From Cellulomonas sp. JH27-2 (GTDB taxonomy: Bacteria; Actinomycetota; Actinomycetes; Actinomycetales; Cellulomonadaceae), in assembly GCF_014837175.1 (NCBI RefSeq), contig NZ_JACYFR010000002.1, positions 124,001 to 188,000 on the forward strand: a stretch of 64,000 nucleotides of DNA. The letters are read 5' to 3'. The notes below the pieces were generated by a model, which worked only from the letters and a program-made list of their open reading frames with translations, was not told the DNA's origin and ran no database searches. A program made the position numbers and the translations under genes. Position 1 is the first letter of the stretch; every line of letters starts with the position of its first letter. Positions 18,105 through 27,833 of this stretch are shown here, piece after piece.

Positions 18105-19229
18105 GTGACGGACTACTACGAGATCCTCGGCGTGCCGCGCGACGCGAGCCCCGAGCAGATCAAGAAGGCCTACCGCAAGCTCGCCCGGGCCAACCACCCG
18201 GACGTCGCGGGTGACGACCCGGCCGCCGAGGAGCGGTTCAAGGACGTCTCGCGCGCCTACGACGTGCTCGGCAACGCCGACAAGCGCCGCTCGTACGACA
18301 TGGGCGGCGACCCGGCGTCGGCCGGCGGCGGCGCGGGCGGCGGCTTCGGGTTCCAGGACATCTTCGAGACGTTCTTCGGCGCGGCCGGCGCCCAGGCGCA
18401 GCGCGGCCCGGTGCCGCGCGCACGCCGCGGCCAGGACGCCCTCGTCCGCCTGGACCTCGACCTGGCCGACGTCACGTTCGGCGTGCACCGCGAGGTCCCG
18501 GTGGACACCGCGGTCGTCTGCCCGACGTGCTCCGGCACGTGCTGCCGACCGGGCACCTCGCCGCGCACCTGCGACGTGTGCCACGGCCGCGGCACCGTCC
18601 AGCGGGTCGCGCGCTCGTTCCTGGGCCAGGTCATGACGACCCAGCCGTGCGCCGCGTGCCACGGATTCGGCACCGTCATCCCCGAGCCGTGCACCGAGTG
18701 CTCCGGCGAGGGCCGCGTGCGCTCGCGCCGCACTCTGTCCGTCGACGTCCCCGCCGGCGTCGACACCGGCACGCGCATCAAGCTCACGGGCCAGGGTGAG
18801 GTCGGTCCTGCCGGCGGCCCCGCGGGCGACGTCTACCTCGAGGTGCGCGAGCGCAAGCACGACACCTTCGTGCGCCGCGGTGACGACCTGCACGCGACGC
18901 TCGAGGTCCCGATGACCGCCGCCGCGCTCGGCACCGTCCTCACGCTCGACACCCTGGACGGCGAGCAGGAGGTCGACCTGCGCCCCGGCACGCAGCCGTC
19001 GCAGGTCGTCACGCTCAAGGGGCTCGGTGTGGGGCACCTGCACGTGGGCGGCCGCGGCGACCTGCACGTGCACGTCGAGGTCAGCGTGCCGACGTCCATC
19101 GACGAGCAGCAGGCCGACCTGCTGCGCCAGCTCGCCGCACTGCGCGGCGAGGAGCGACCCGAGGCGCGGCTGGCGGCGAGCCACTCCGGCGTGTTCGGCA
19201 AGCTCCGCGACAAGCTCTCGGGGCGTTGA
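18105..19229 (+). CDS. dnaJ: Molecular chaperone DnaJ (DnaJ2 type)
   Basis: A 374-residue type I J-protein: J domain (residues 1-70, HPD motif in ANHPDVAG), Gly-rich linker with FGFQDIFETFF, zinc-finger region, and the C-terminal substrate-binding domains. It stimulates DnaK. Pairing with hrcA marks it as the second actinobacterial DnaJ. The first zinc motif reads CPTCSGTCC where CxxCxGxG is usual, so a Gly is replaced by Cys; the other three motifs are normal. It starts with GTG at 18105 and overlaps rsmE. Confidence 0.95.
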   Translation: MTDYYEILGVPRDASPEQIKKAYRKLARANHPDVAGDDPAAEERFKDVSRAYDVLGNADKRRSYDMGGDPASAGGGAGGGFGFQDIFETFFGAAGAQAQRGPVPRARRGQDALVRLDLDLADVTFGVHREVPVDTAVVCPTCSGTCCRPGTSPRTCDVCHGRGTVQRVARSFLGQVMTTQPCAACHGFGTVIPEPCTECSGEGRVRSRRTLSVDVPAGVDTGTRIKLTGQGEVGPAGGPAGDVYLEVRERKHDTFVRRGDDLHATLEVPMTAAALGTVLTLDTLDGEQEVDLRPGTQPSQVVTLKGLGVGHLHVGGRGDLHVHVEVSVPTSIDEQQADLLRQLAALRGEERPEARLAASHSGVFGKLRDKLSGR

Positions 19230-19984
19230 GCGCGCCCGTCTTCCTGGGCGATCCGGCCCGGGTCGGTGCCGCGACGGTCGGCGCCACGGTGCTGCTCGAC
19301 GGTGCGGAAGGCCGGCACGCGGGCGTCGTGCAGCGCAAGGCGATCGGTGAGCGGGTCGACGTCGTGGACGGCGCCGGCACGCGGCTCGTCGGCCGGATCG
19401 TGGCGGTCGCCGGCGCGGAGGTCCACGTCGAGGTCGACGAGCGGGTGGTCGAGCCCGCGCCCGACGTGACGCTCGTGCTGGTCCAGGCGCTGGCCAAGGG
19501 CGACCGCGACGAGCACGCGATCGAGGCGGCCACCGAGGTGGGCGTCGACCGTGTGCTGCCGTGGCAGGCCGAGCGGTCCGTCGTCGTCTGGCGGGGCGAG
19601 CGGGCCGCCAAGAGCCGGGCGAAGTGGCAGGCCACGGTCCTCGCGGCGGCCAAGCAGTCGCGGCGCGCGTGGGTGCCGGAGGTCGACGTCGCACTCGACA
19701 CCAAGGCGCTCGCGGCCCGCGTCGCGGCCACCGTCGACGCCGGGGGAGCGGTGCTCGTCCTGCACGAGGAGTCGTCCCGGCCCATCGCGGAGGTCGCGCT
19801 GCCGACGAGCGGTGAGCTGCTCGTCGTCGTCGGCCCCGAGGGGGGCATCGGGGAGGCCGAGCTGGCCCGCCTCACCGACGCCGGCGCGCTCGTCGCGCGG
19901 CTCGGCCCGCACGTGCTGCGCACGTCCACCGCGGGACCGGTCGCCCTCGCGCTGCTCGCCCAGCGCCTCGGACGCTGGGGCTGA
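19226..19984 (+). CDS. rsmE: 16S rRNA (uracil-1498-N3)-methyltransferase
   Basis: A 252-residue SPOUT methyltransferase. The N-terminal PUA-like domain has EGRHAGVVQRKAIGERVDVVDG; the knot region has VQALAKGDRDEHAIEAATEVGVD, LVVVGPEGGIGEAEL and LGPHVLRTSTAGPVALALL, the SAM-binding signatures of RsmE. It methylates U1498 of 16S rRNA. The TTG at 19226 is taken as the start because it overlaps the dnaJ stop and gives the usual MSAPVF-type N-terminus. Confidence 0.93.
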   Translation: MSAPVFLGDPARVGAATVGATVLLDGAEGRHAGVVQRKAIGERVDVVDGAGTRLVGRIVAVAGAEVHVEVDERVVEPAPDVTLVLVQALAKGDRDEHAIEAATEVGVDRVLPWQAERSVVVWRGERAAKSRAKWQATVLAAAKQSRRAWVPEVDVALDTKALAARVAATVDAGGAVLVLHEESSRPIAEVALPTSGELLVVVGPEGGIGEAELARLTDAGALVARLGPHVLRTSTAGPVALALLAQRLGRWG

Positions 19985-20043
19985 CTAGACTCGTGGCGAC
20001 AGGATCCGTCCCTCGAAGGAGCGCAGCGGCGTACGCCGAGCAC

Positions 20044-21039
20044 ATGGCTGAGTCCACCCCCGCACCCCGGCACGACGCCCCCGCACGCGTCGTGCACCGC
20101 ATCTCGGTCCCCGCGGATGTGTCGATGGTCGAGCTCCTGGGTCTGCGCGACGAGGTCCTGCGCTCGATCGAGGAGGGCTTCACCGGCGTCGACGTGCACG
20201 TCCGCGGCAACGAGGTCACGCTGTCCGGTCCCGCCGGCGACGTGGCACTGGTCGCCCGGCTCGTGGACGAGCTCGTGGAGATGACCGCCGCCGGCACCCC
20301 GCTGACCCCCGACGTCGTGAGCCGCACGGTCGCGATGCTCACGGCCAGCGCCCACGCCCGGCCCGCCGACGTCCTTTCGTTCAACATCGTCTCCAGCCGG
20401 GGTCGCACCATCCGGCCCAAGACCGAGGGGCAGAAGGACTACGTCGACGCGATCGACCGCAACACGGTGACGTTCGGCATCGGGCCCGCGGGCACGGGCA
20501 AGACGTACCTCGCGATGGCGAAGGCCGTGCAGGCGCTGCAGGAGCGACGCGTGCACCGCATCGTGCTGACGCGGCCCGCGGTGGAGGCGGGCGAGCGGCT
20601 CGGCTTCCTGCCCGGGTCGCTGTCCGACAAGATCGACCCGTACCTGCGGCCGCTGTACGACGCGCTGCACGACATGGTCGACCCCGACCAGATCCCGCGG
20701 CTCATGGAGGCGGGCACCATCGAGGTGGCGCCGCTCGCGTACATGCGCGGGCGCACCCTCAACGACGCGTTCATCATCCTCGACGAGGCGCAGAACACGA
20801 CCGTCGAGCAGATGAAGATGTTCCTGACCCGCCTGGGGTTCGGCTCGACCGTCGTCGTGACGGGTGACGTCACGCAGGTGGACCTGCCCTCGGGGCAGCC
20901 GTCGGGCCTGCGGGTCGTGGAGCAGATCCTGGGCGACGTCGACGACGTCGCGTTCTGCCGGCTGTCGTCGTCGGACGTGGTGCGCCACCAGCTGGTGGGC
21001 AAGATCATCGACGCGTACGCGCGCTGGGACAGGAGCTGA
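20044..21039 (+). CDS. PhoH-like ATPase
   Basis: A 331-residue PhoH-family protein. The Walker A motif is [13 protein letters not shown], Walker B is [23 protein letters not shown], and [17 protein letters not shown] is characteristic. An N-terminal KH-like segment precedes it. PhoH proteins are ATPases linked to RNA metabolism; the gene neighbours ybeY and era support that. A TAGACT -10 box (19986-19991) places the transcript start after a possible GTG at 19993, so the ATG at 20044 is preferred. AAGGAG at 20016-20021 is rather far upstream. Confidence 0.92.
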   Translation: MAESTPAPRHDAPARVVHRISVPADVSMVELLGLRDEVLRSIEEGFTGVDVHVRGNEVTLSGPAGDVALVARLVDELVEMTAAGTPLTPDVVSRTVAMLTASAHARPADVLSFNIVSSRGRTIRPKTEGQKDYVDAIDRNTVTFGIGPAGTGKTYLAMAKAVQALQERRVHRIVLTRPAVEAGERLGFLPGSLSDKIDPYLRPLYDALHDMVDPDQIPRLMEAGTIEVAPLAYMRGRTLNDAFIILDEAQNTTVEQMKMFLTRLGFGSTVVVTGDVTQVDLPSGQPSGLRVVEQILGDVDDVAFCRLSSSDVVRHQLVGKIIDAYARWDRS

Positions 21040-21046
21040 CGGCCAC

Positions 21047-21499
21047 ATGAGCATCGAGGTCAACAACGAGTCCGGGTGGGCGGTCGACGAGGCGGAGTTC
21101 GCCGCCCTAGCGCGCTACGTGCTCGACGAGATGCACCTGCACCCGCAGACGGACCTGTCGATCATGCTGGTGGGCACGGACGTCATGACGGACCTGCACG
21201 TCAAGTGGATGGACGAGCCCGGCCCCACCGACGTGCTGTCGTTCCCGATGGACGAGCTGCGTCCCGGCCGCGAGGGCGACACGACGCCGGCCGGCCTGCT
21301 GGGCGACGTCGTGCTGTGCCCCGAGGTCGCCGCGCAGCAGGCCGTGACCGCGGGCCACTCCGCGGCCGAGGAGATGCTGCTGCTCACCACCCACGGGATC
21401 CTGCACCTGCTGGGCTACGACCACGTCGAGCCCGAGGAGGAGAAGGAGATGTTCGCGCTCCAGCGCCGGCTGCTCCTGACCTTCCTCGCGAGCCGCTGA
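21047..21499 (+). CDS. ybeY: Endoribonuclease YbeY (rRNA maturation factor)
   Basis: A 150-residue metalloprotein starting [11 protein letters not shown]. The zinc-binding motif [11 protein letters not shown] has three His, and [14 protein letters not shown] is typical. YbeY works in 16S rRNA 3'-end maturation and ribosome quality control. The ATG at 21047 lies 7 bases after phoH; era is two genes on, the conserved order. Confidence 0.96.
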   Translation: MSIEVNNESGWAVDEAEFAALARYVLDEMHLHPQTDLSIMLVGTDVMTDLHVKWMDEPGPTDVLSFPMDELRPGREGDTTPAGLLGDVVLCPEVAAQQAVTAGHSAAEEMLLLTTHGILHLLGYDHVEPEEEKEMFALQRRLLLTFLASR

Positions 21500-21509
21500 C
21501 CGAGCCCGC

Positions 21510-22850
21510 ATGACTGACGTCCCCGTCGCGCTGCTGGTCGCCGTCGCGGTCCTCGGCGTCCTCGCGGCGGCGCTGCTGTCCGCCGGGGAGATCGCCGTCG
21601 GGCGGGTATCCCGGGCCGCGGTGACCGAGCTCGTGGCCGAGCGGCACCCCGCCTCGAACCGCGTGCAGCGCCTCGTGGAGCACCCGGCCCAGGTGGCGGC
21701 CGCCGCAGCGTTCGTGCGGCTCGTCGCGGAGATGGTCGCGACCGTCTGCATCACGCTCGTGGTCGCGTCGGGCACCCTGCCCTGGTGGGCCGTGCTGCTG
21801 ATCGCCGTGGCCATCTGCGCCGTGGTCGCCTACCTGCTGGTCCGCGTCAGCCCGCGCACCATCGGCCGCCGCAACCCGCTGCGGACGGTGACGCTGCTGT
21901 CCGGACCGCTCACCGCGGTGACGGCTCTGACCGCCGTCGTCTCGCGTGGCCTTCCGTCCGCGCGCGGTACGAACGGCGACGACGAGGACGAGCTGCGCGA
22001 CATGGTGCAGCGCGTCAGCGAGTCCGAGGCGATGGAGGCCGACGACCGTGAGCTCTTCCGCTCCGTGCTGGGGCTCGGCGACACGCTCACGCGCGAGGTC
22101 ATGGTCCCGCGCACCGACATGGTGACAGCCCACGCCGACACCCCGGTCCACAAGGTGCTCTCCTTGCTGCTGCGCTCCGGGTTCTCCCGCGTGCCGATCA
22201 CCGGCGACTCCGTCGACGACCTGCGCGGCGTGCTCTACCTCAAGGACGTCGTCCGGCGCCTGCCGGTGGCGCCCGGTGCGCGCGAGTCCGACGACGTCCT
22301 CGACGCGCCTGCAGGCTCGCTCGTGCGCCCGGCGATCTTCGTGCCGGAGTCCAAGCCGGTCGACGACCTGCTGCGCGAGCTGCAGGCGGGCGCCTCGCAC
22401 ATCGCGATGGTGGTCGACGAGTACGGCGGCATCGCTGGCCTCGTCACGATCGAGGATGCGCTCGAGGAGATCGTCGGCGAGCTCACCGACGAGCACGACC
22501 CGAGCGCGCTCGCGGTCGAGGACCTGGGCGACGGCGTCTACCGTGTGCCGGCCCGGCTGGGCCGCGACGAGCTCGGCGAGCTGTTCGGCCTGGACGTCGA
22601 CGACGACGACGTCGACAGTGCCGGCGGTCTGTTGGCCAAGGCACTCGGTAAAGTACCCCTGCCGGGTTCCGCCGGCGAGATCCACGGCCTGCACCTGGTC
22701 GCGGAGCGTGTGGAGGGACGACGACGCCGCCTGGCGACCGTCCTCGTGCGCATGGTCGAGCCCGACGACCCCGACGCCGAGCCCGACCACGAGCCGGACC
22801 GGGCGCACGCACGCAGCCACCCCGACGAGCACCACGGAGCACGCACATGA
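21510..22850 (+). CDS. CNNM/CBS-domain hemolysin-family protein
   Basis: A 446-residue membrane protein: about four helices of the CNNM (DUF21) domain in residues 1-150, a CBS pair ([20 protein letters not shown] and [26 protein letters not shown]), and a CorC_HlyC transporter-associated domain. The tail is acidic and His-rich. Related proteins affect magnesium or cobalt efflux; true haemolysis is unlikely. It starts 10 bases after ybeY and overlaps era (ATGA). Confidence 0.93.
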   Translation: MTDVPVALLVAVAVLGVLAAALLSAGEIAVGRVSRAAVTELVAERHPASNRVQRLVEHPAQVAAAAAFVRLVAEMVATVCITLVVASGTLPWWAVLLIAVAICAVVAYLLVRVSPRTIGRRNPLRTVTLLSGPLTAVTALTAVVSRGLPSARGTNGDDEDELRDMVQRVSESEAMEADDRELFRSVLGLGDTLTREVMVPRTDMVTAHADTPVHKVLSLLLRSGFSRVPITGDSVDDLRGVLYLKDVVRRLPVAPGARESDDVLDAPAGSLVRPAIFVPESKPVDDLLRELQAGASHIAMVVDEYGGIAGLVTIEDALEEIVGELTDEHDPSALAVEDLGDGVYRVPARLGRDELGELFGLDVDDDDVDSAGGLLAKALGKVPLPGSAGEIHGLHLVAERVEGRRRRLATVLVRMVEPDDPDAEPDHEPDRAHARSHPDEHHGART

Positions 22851-23758
22851 CCTTCCACTCGGGCTTCGCCTGCTTCGTCGGCCGCCCCAACGCGGGCAAG
22901 TCGACGCTCACCAACGCGCTCGTCGGGCAGAAGGTCGCCATCACGTCGGGCCGCCCGCAGACCACGCGGCACACCGTGCGCGGGATCGTCCACCGCGACG
23001 ACGCCCAGCTGGTCCTGGTCGACACCCCCGGGCTGCACCGGCCGCGCACGCTGCTGGGCGAGCGCCTGAACGCGCTGGTCAAGGACACGCTGACCGAGGT
23101 CGACGTCGTGGGCTTCTGCCTGCCGGCCGACCAGAAGGTGGGCCCGGGAGACCGGTTCATCGCCGAGCAGCTCGACCAGCTCGCGCGCGACGGGCGCGGG
23201 ACACCCGTCGTCGCGGTCGTCACCAAGTCCGACCTGGTGCCCAAGGGGCGGCTGGCCGAGCACCTGCTCGCCGTGCAGCGACTGGGGGAGTGGGCCGACA
23301 TCGTGCCCGTCTCCGCCGTGGGCGGCTACCAGGTGGACACGCTCGCCGACGTCCTCATCTCCCACCTGCCCGAGGGGCCCGCGCTCTACCCGGACGGGGA
23401 GCTCACCGACGAGCCCGAGATCGTGATGGTCGCCGAGCTCGTGCGCGAGGCCGCGCTGGAGGGCGTGCACGACGAGCTGCCCCACTCGCTGGCCGTCGTC
23501 GTCGACGAGATCGTGCCGCGTGACCAGACCGGCGACGGACCGCCCATGCTCGACGTGCGCGTCCACCTGTTCGTCGAACGTGACAGCCAGAAGGCCATCA
23601 TCATCGGCAAGGGCGGGGCGCGGCTGCGTGATGTCGGCAGCCAGGCACGGCGCGGCATCGAGGCGCTGCTGGGTTCGCGGGTATACCTGGACCTGCACGT
23701 CAAGGTGGCGAAGGACTGGCAACGTGACCCCAAGCAGCTCGGCAGGCTCGGATTCTGA
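22847..23758 (+). CDS. era: GTPase Era
   Basis: A 303-residue GTPase with G1 VGRPNAGKSTLTNAL, effector region TSGRPQTTRHTVRG, G3 DTPGL and G4 TKSD, followed by the C-terminal KH domain (FVERDSQKAIIIGKGGARLRDVG). Era binds the 3' end of 16S rRNA in 30S assembly. Usual length; ATG at 22847 overlaps the CNNM stop. Confidence 0.97.
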   Translation: MTFHSGFACFVGRPNAGKSTLTNALVGQKVAITSGRPQTTRHTVRGIVHRDDAQLVLVDTPGLHRPRTLLGERLNALVKDTLTEVDVVGFCLPADQKVGPGDRFIAEQLDQLARDGRGTPVVAVVTKSDLVPKGRLAEHLLAVQRLGEWADIVPVSAVGGYQVDTLADVLISHLPEGPALYPDGELTDEPEIVMVAELVREAALEGVHDELPHSLAVVVDEIVPRDQTGDGPPMLDVRVHLFVERDSQKAIIIGKGGARLRDVGSQARRGIEALLGSRVYLDLHVKVAKDWQRDPKQLGRLGF

Positions 23759-23759
23759 G

Positions 23760-25355
23760 GTGCTGATCGCGGACACCGAGGACGACTCCCGGGTCGTGGC
23801 TCGTCGCCGGGGCGTGCGCGCTTTCGTCGACCGGCGGCTGACGGGCCCGTACCGGCTCGTGGCGAGCACCGCGCTGGGCGTCGTCGTGCTGGCGATCCTC
23901 GGAGCCGTGATGGGACCCCAGTGGGACCCGATCCCGCTGGCCGACCCGCTGGACGTCCAGTCGACGTCCACGGCCATCACGAACGCTCCCGCCCTGCAGA
24001 CCTATCCCGTCACCACGAACATGACGACGGTGCAGCTGGACGGCGTGACCGTGCAGGCCAAGGTCAGCGCACCCGTGGGTGCTCCCGGGCTGCGGCCGGG
24101 CGTGGTGTTCCTGCACGGCGCGGGCACCGGCAAGGGTGCGACGGCCTTCAGCGAGCAGACCGCCGCGATGGCGGCCGCCGGCATCGTCACGATGGTGCCC
24201 GACAAGCGGCTCGACACGTACACGACGCGGCACCGTGACTACGTGGCGATGGCCGCCGACTACGCCCGCTCGGTCGAGGTGCTGCGCCACTGGACCGGGG
24301 TCGATCCTGCGAAGGTTGGCATCTACGCCGAGAGCGAGGGTGCCTGGATCGCCCCGGTGATGGCCGCCGACGACCCCTCGCTCGCGTTCGTCATCCTGAC
24401 GTCCGACCCCGTGGTCCCCCCGCGCGAGCAGGCGGCCTTCGCGGCGGACAACTACCTGCGCAACACGAACGTCCCGCACGGGGTCTTCCGGGCCATCCCG
24501 CGCGCCGTCGGCATGGCGCTGCCCGGTGGCGGGTTCGAGTATGCGGACTTCGACGTCACGCCCTACCAGCGGCGCATGACCCAACCCGTGCTGGTCAACT
24601 ACGGCACGGGCGACGCGTCGATGCCGATCGTGCAGGGCGCTGAGCAGATCCTGCGCGACACGGCGATCGCGGGCAACGGCGACGTGACGGTCCGCTACTA
24701 CGCGGGTGCCAACCACGGTCTGAAGGTCGACGACGTCATGGCGCCCGACTTCCTGACGAACCTCAGCGGCTGGGTGCTGGGCCTGCCGCAGACCGCAGGG
24801 GCTCAACCGACCGTCGCGGGCGACCAGCCGACCCAGGAGTTCGTGGCCGCGCCCGTGCCCGAGCCACGCTGGCTGCGCGACGGCGACGTGGTGGTCGGCA
24901 CGGTGCTCGCGGCATTCGGGCTGCTCCTCCTGGCGCCCGTCCTGGTGGCCGGCGCGCGCGTCGTCGATTCGTGGCGCAGCCGCCGCGGACGCATCGGGCG
25001 GGCGGTGCACCGCCTTCCCGCCGGGGTGCCGCTGCGCATGCTCCTCGCGGGGCTCGCCGCCACGCTGACCGTGCTCGCGCTCGTCTGGTACATCGTCTCG
25101 ATCGCGCGGCTCGCGCTCGACTACGAGCACAACGACTGGGTGGTCAAGGGCGGCTGGGTCGCGGTGCGCCTGTTCGGCATCGCGGCGGTGGCGGCGCTCG
25201 TCGTCCTGCTGCAGCGCGAGCGGCGGGAGGTCGAGCGCACCGGGTGGGGCGCCGTCGGCGTGCTGCGCACCGTGGCGCTCTGGTCGGTCGTCGTGGGGTC
25301 TGCCGTGCTGCTCGTCGTGCTCGCATACTGGGGTGTGTTCCAGCTCGGCATCTGA
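23760..25355 (+). CDS. Membrane-anchored alpha/beta hydrolase
   Basis: A 531-residue protein. One N-terminal membrane helix (about residues 32-52) is followed by an alpha/beta hydrolase domain with VVFLHGAGTGKG as the oxyanion region, the nucleophile in YAESEGAW, and a probable catalytic His in YAGANHGLK. Three or four membrane helices form the C-terminal third. The hydrolase domain should face outside; the substrate is unknown. The GTG at 23760 follows era at once, so it may be co-transcribed. It ends at 25355, and the following 139 bases hold no gene but probably the promoter of the PP2C operon. Confidence 0.82.
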   Translation: MLIADTEDDSRVVARRRGVRAFVDRRLTGPYRLVASTALGVVVLAILGAVMGPQWDPIPLADPLDVQSTSTAITNAPALQTYPVTTNMTTVQLDGVTVQAKVSAPVGAPGLRPGVVFLHGAGTGKGATAFSEQTAAMAAAGIVTMVPDKRLDTYTTRHRDYVAMAADYARSVEVLRHWTGVDPAKVGIYAESEGAWIAPVMAADDPSLAFVILTSDPVVPPREQAAFAADNYLRNTNVPHGVFRAIPRAVGMALPGGGFEYADFDVTPYQRRMTQPVLVNYGTGDASMPIVQGAEQILRDTAIAGNGDVTVRYYAGANHGLKVDDVMAPDFLTNLSGWVLGLPQTAGAQPTVAGDQPTQEFVAAPVPEPRWLRDGDVVVGTVLAAFGLLLLAPVLVAGARVVDSWRSRRGRIGRAVHRLPAGVPLRMLLAGLAATLTVLALVWYIVSIARLALDYEHNDWVVKGGWVAVRLFGIAAVAALVVLLQRERREVERTGWGAVGVLRTVALWSVVVGSAVLLVVLAYWGVFQLGI

Positions 25356-25494
25356 CGGCGCAGTCCGATCTCCGCACGGCACTCGCGACGCGCGCTGACC
25401 GATCTGCGGCCAGATGTGCCTTTGCGGGCTCGCGTGAGGCACGATGTGCGCCGACGCATCGTCCGGGCCCGGACGAGAGATACGAGGGAGTGGC

Positions 25495-26355
25495 ATGCGC
25501 ACGTCGTGGGGATCGGCCACCGACCGCGGGCTCGTGCGCGAGGTCAACGAGGACGCGCTGCTCGCGTACCCGCCCGTGTTCCTCGTCGCCGACGGGATGG
25601 GTGGCCATGACGCGGGCGACCTCGCCAGCCGGATCGCGGTCGAGGAGTTCGCCCAGCTCGCGGGCCAGCCGTCGGCGACGGCCGACGACGTGCACGCGTG
25701 CTTCTCGCGCACTGCGAGCCGGATCCGCGGCGAGTTCACGGGAGGTCGCCAGGGCGGCACGACGGTGGCCGGCGTGGCCGTCACCGAGCACGAGGGCGGC
25801 GCCTACTGGCTCGTCTTCAACGTCGGCGACTCGCGCGTGTACCGCTGGGCCGACGACGATCTCGACCAGGTCTCCGTCGACCACTCGGTGGTCCAGGAGC
25901 TGGTCGACATGGGGCGCATCGACGTCGCCGACGTCGCCTCCCATCCCGAGCGGCACGTCCTGACCCGCGCCCTGGGCACGAGCGGCGAGCCCGAGCCCGA
26001 CTACTGGCTGCTTCCCGCCGGCCCGCACGACCGCCTGCTCATCTGCACGGACGGTCTGACGCGCGAGCTCGGCCCCACCGAGCTCGCCGCCGTCCTCGCC
26101 GCGGTCCCGGACGCCCAGGAGGCGGCCGCGACCCTCGTCGGCCGGGCCCTCGAGCACGGCGCACGCGACAACGTGAGCGCGGTCGTCGTCGACGTCGCCA
26201 CGTCGGCCGGAGCCATGGACGACGTCCACATCACCGTCCCGCGCATGGGCGCGGAGCTCGGGGTCCACCAGTGGGACGAGATGCTGCACGGGGCAACGGT
26301 CCCGCGCATCAGCAGCGCCCCCACCGCATCCGTCCAGCAGGAGGTCCAGCGATGA
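25495..26355 (+). CDS. PP2C-family Ser/Thr protein phosphatase
   Basis: A 286-residue soluble PP2C phosphatase. The metal-binding motifs are present: VNEDALLA near the start, VADGMGGHDAGD, GDSRVYRW, CTDGLTREL and ARDNVSAVVVD. It should dephosphorylate targets of the kinase two genes on. The ATG at 25495 has a GAGGGAG Shine-Dalgarno site; an upstream in-frame start lacks one. It is the first gene of a run of overlapping genes up to 41156. Confidence 0.93.
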   Translation: MRTSWGSATDRGLVREVNEDALLAYPPVFLVADGMGGHDAGDLASRIAVEEFAQLAGQPSATADDVHACFSRTASRIRGEFTGGRQGGTTVAGVAVTEHEGGAYWLVFNVGDSRVYRWADDDLDQVSVDHSVVQELVDMGRIDVADVASHPERHVLTRALGTSGEPEPDYWLLPAGPHDRLLICTDGLTRELGPTELAAVLAAVPDAQEAAATLVGRALEHGARDNVSAVVVDVATSAGAMDDVHITVPRMGAELGVHQWDEMLHGATVPRISSAPTASVQQEVQR

Positions 26356-27833
26356 GCGTGCCCGCATACGTCCCCGGAACGTGGACGGCCGTGGCGTGCC
26401 CCGGGTTCGTCGCCCTGCTCGACCCGAGCGTGCCGGCCGCGACCGTCCGCGCCGTCTGGGAGCGCGGTGCCGAGGGGGTGCTGGGCGCGCTCGCCGTCCT
26501 GGCGCGCGAGGGGTTCGAGGGCCTGCCGTCGTTCGCGCTCGTCGCGGTGCGGGGCCAGCGCGTGCACATCGTCCAGCGCGGCACCGTGGAGGTCGTCGTC
26601 TCGTCGGCCGTCGGTGCGCGCACCCTGACGGCCGACGGCGTCACGACGTGGACCGAGCAGGTGCTCGAGCCCGCGACCGCCGTGTCGCTGCGGGTCGTCG
26701 ACGACGCCGACGCCGACGCCACGGCCTGGCCGCTCGGCGACGGCGCGGCCGCCGCCACGTCCGTCGAGGTCACGCTCGTCGACGTGGCTCAGATCGACGA
26801 GACCGACGCCCCTGACGAGACCGACGCCGCCGAGGCTTCCGTGCCGACCAGCGCGCTGCCCGCCGTCGCGGCCGTGCCGACGGTCGTGGCCGACGAGACA
26901 GCGCCCGCTGACGACACGGTTCCTGCCGACGGGACCGTCCCTGCCGACGACACCGAGCCCGTAGACGAGCCCGCAGACGAGCCCGCCGACGCGCCCGGCG
27001 ACGAGTCCGCGGACGAGACCGTGGAGACCACGCAGGCGTACTCGCCGGAGGACCGGCCCGACGCTGACCTCCAGACGGACGCCGACGACGACGAGCCGGT
27101 GCCCGCACTCGTGCCGCTCGAGTCGACGTCGCCGTCCGGTGGTGCCGTCGCGCAACGGACACCCGCGCCGCGCACCGAGCCCGTGCCGATGATCTCGCCG
27201 CTCGCCGCGGTGCCCGACTCGGTCCCGACGCCCGTCGTCGCGCCGTCGCCCGTCTCCGCGCCGACACCGGTCACGCCGTCGGCACCGGCGGTCACGACGA
27301 CGACCACGGGCACGTCGCCGACCTCGCTGCCGGCTCTGGTCGCGGTGGGCGCGGCGTCGGCCGACGACCACGACGGACTGACGATCCTGTCCACCGACCT
27401 CGCGGCCATCCGCGAGCGGCTGCCCTCCTGGGCGGCGGACTGGACGGGTGCCGAGGCTGTCCCCGGACCGTTCGGCGCCCCCGCATCGTCGCAGGTCCCC
27501 CAGTTGGTGCTGTCCACCGGGCTCGTGGTCCCGCTGGACCGGGCGGTGCTGCTGGGGCGTGCCCCGCAGGTGACGCGGGTCGCGAACAGCGAGCTGCCGC
27601 ACCTGGTGACGGTCCCGAGCCCGCAGCAGGACATCTCCCGCACGCACGCGGAGGTCCGGTACGAGAACGGCAAGGTGACGGTCACCGATCTCGCGTCGAC
27701 GAACGGCGTGCACCTGACGCGCAAGGGGGAGGGCGCACGCCGTCTGCACCCCGGCGAGGCGACCGTGGTGGAGCCGGGGCACGTCGTCGACCTGGGTGAC
27801 GGCGTCACCTTCACGGTGGAGCACGGGTCGTGA
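26352..27833 (+). CDS. FHA-domain protein with long disordered linker
   Basis: A 493-residue protein. Residues 1-135 form a conserved but unnamed domain (GTWTAVACPGFVALLDP). About residues 140-330 are acidic and Pro/Thr-rich, with repeats of the kind VPADDT and PADEP. The C-terminal FHA domain (about 385-490) has LLGRAP, ISRTHAEVRYENG and DLASTNGVHL, the phosphothreonine-binding motifs. It should bind phosphorylated partners, probably kinase substrates. ATG at 26352 overlaps the PP2C stop. Confidence 0.9.
   Translation: MSVPAYVPGTWTAVACPGFVALLDPSVPAATVRAVWERGAEGVLGALAVLAREGFEGLPSFALVAVRGQRVHIVQRGTVEVVVSSAVGARTLTADGVTTWTEQVLEPATAVSLRVVDDADADATAWPLGDGAAAATSVEVTLVDVAQIDETDAPDETDAAEASVPTSALPAVAAVPTVVADETAPADDTVPADGTVPADDTEPVDEPADEPADAPGDESADETVETTQAYSPEDRPDADLQTDADDDEPVPALVPLESTSPSGGAVAQRTPAPRTEPVPMISPLAAVPDSVPTPVVAPSPVSAPTPVTPSAPAVTTTTTGTSPTSLPALVAVGAASADDHDGLTILSTDLAAIRERLPSWAADWTGAEAVPGPFGAPASSQVPQLVLSTGLVVPLDRAVLLGRAPQVTRVANSELPHLVTVPSPQQDISRTHAEVRYENGKVTVTDLASTNGVHLTRKGEGARRLHPGEATVVEPGHVVDLGDGVTFTVEHGS

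Noticed and set aside
23679..23688. A further GTATAC in era as an extra GntR site
   Set aside because: Flanks do not match the other sites, and it is far from the locus in a housekeeping gene.
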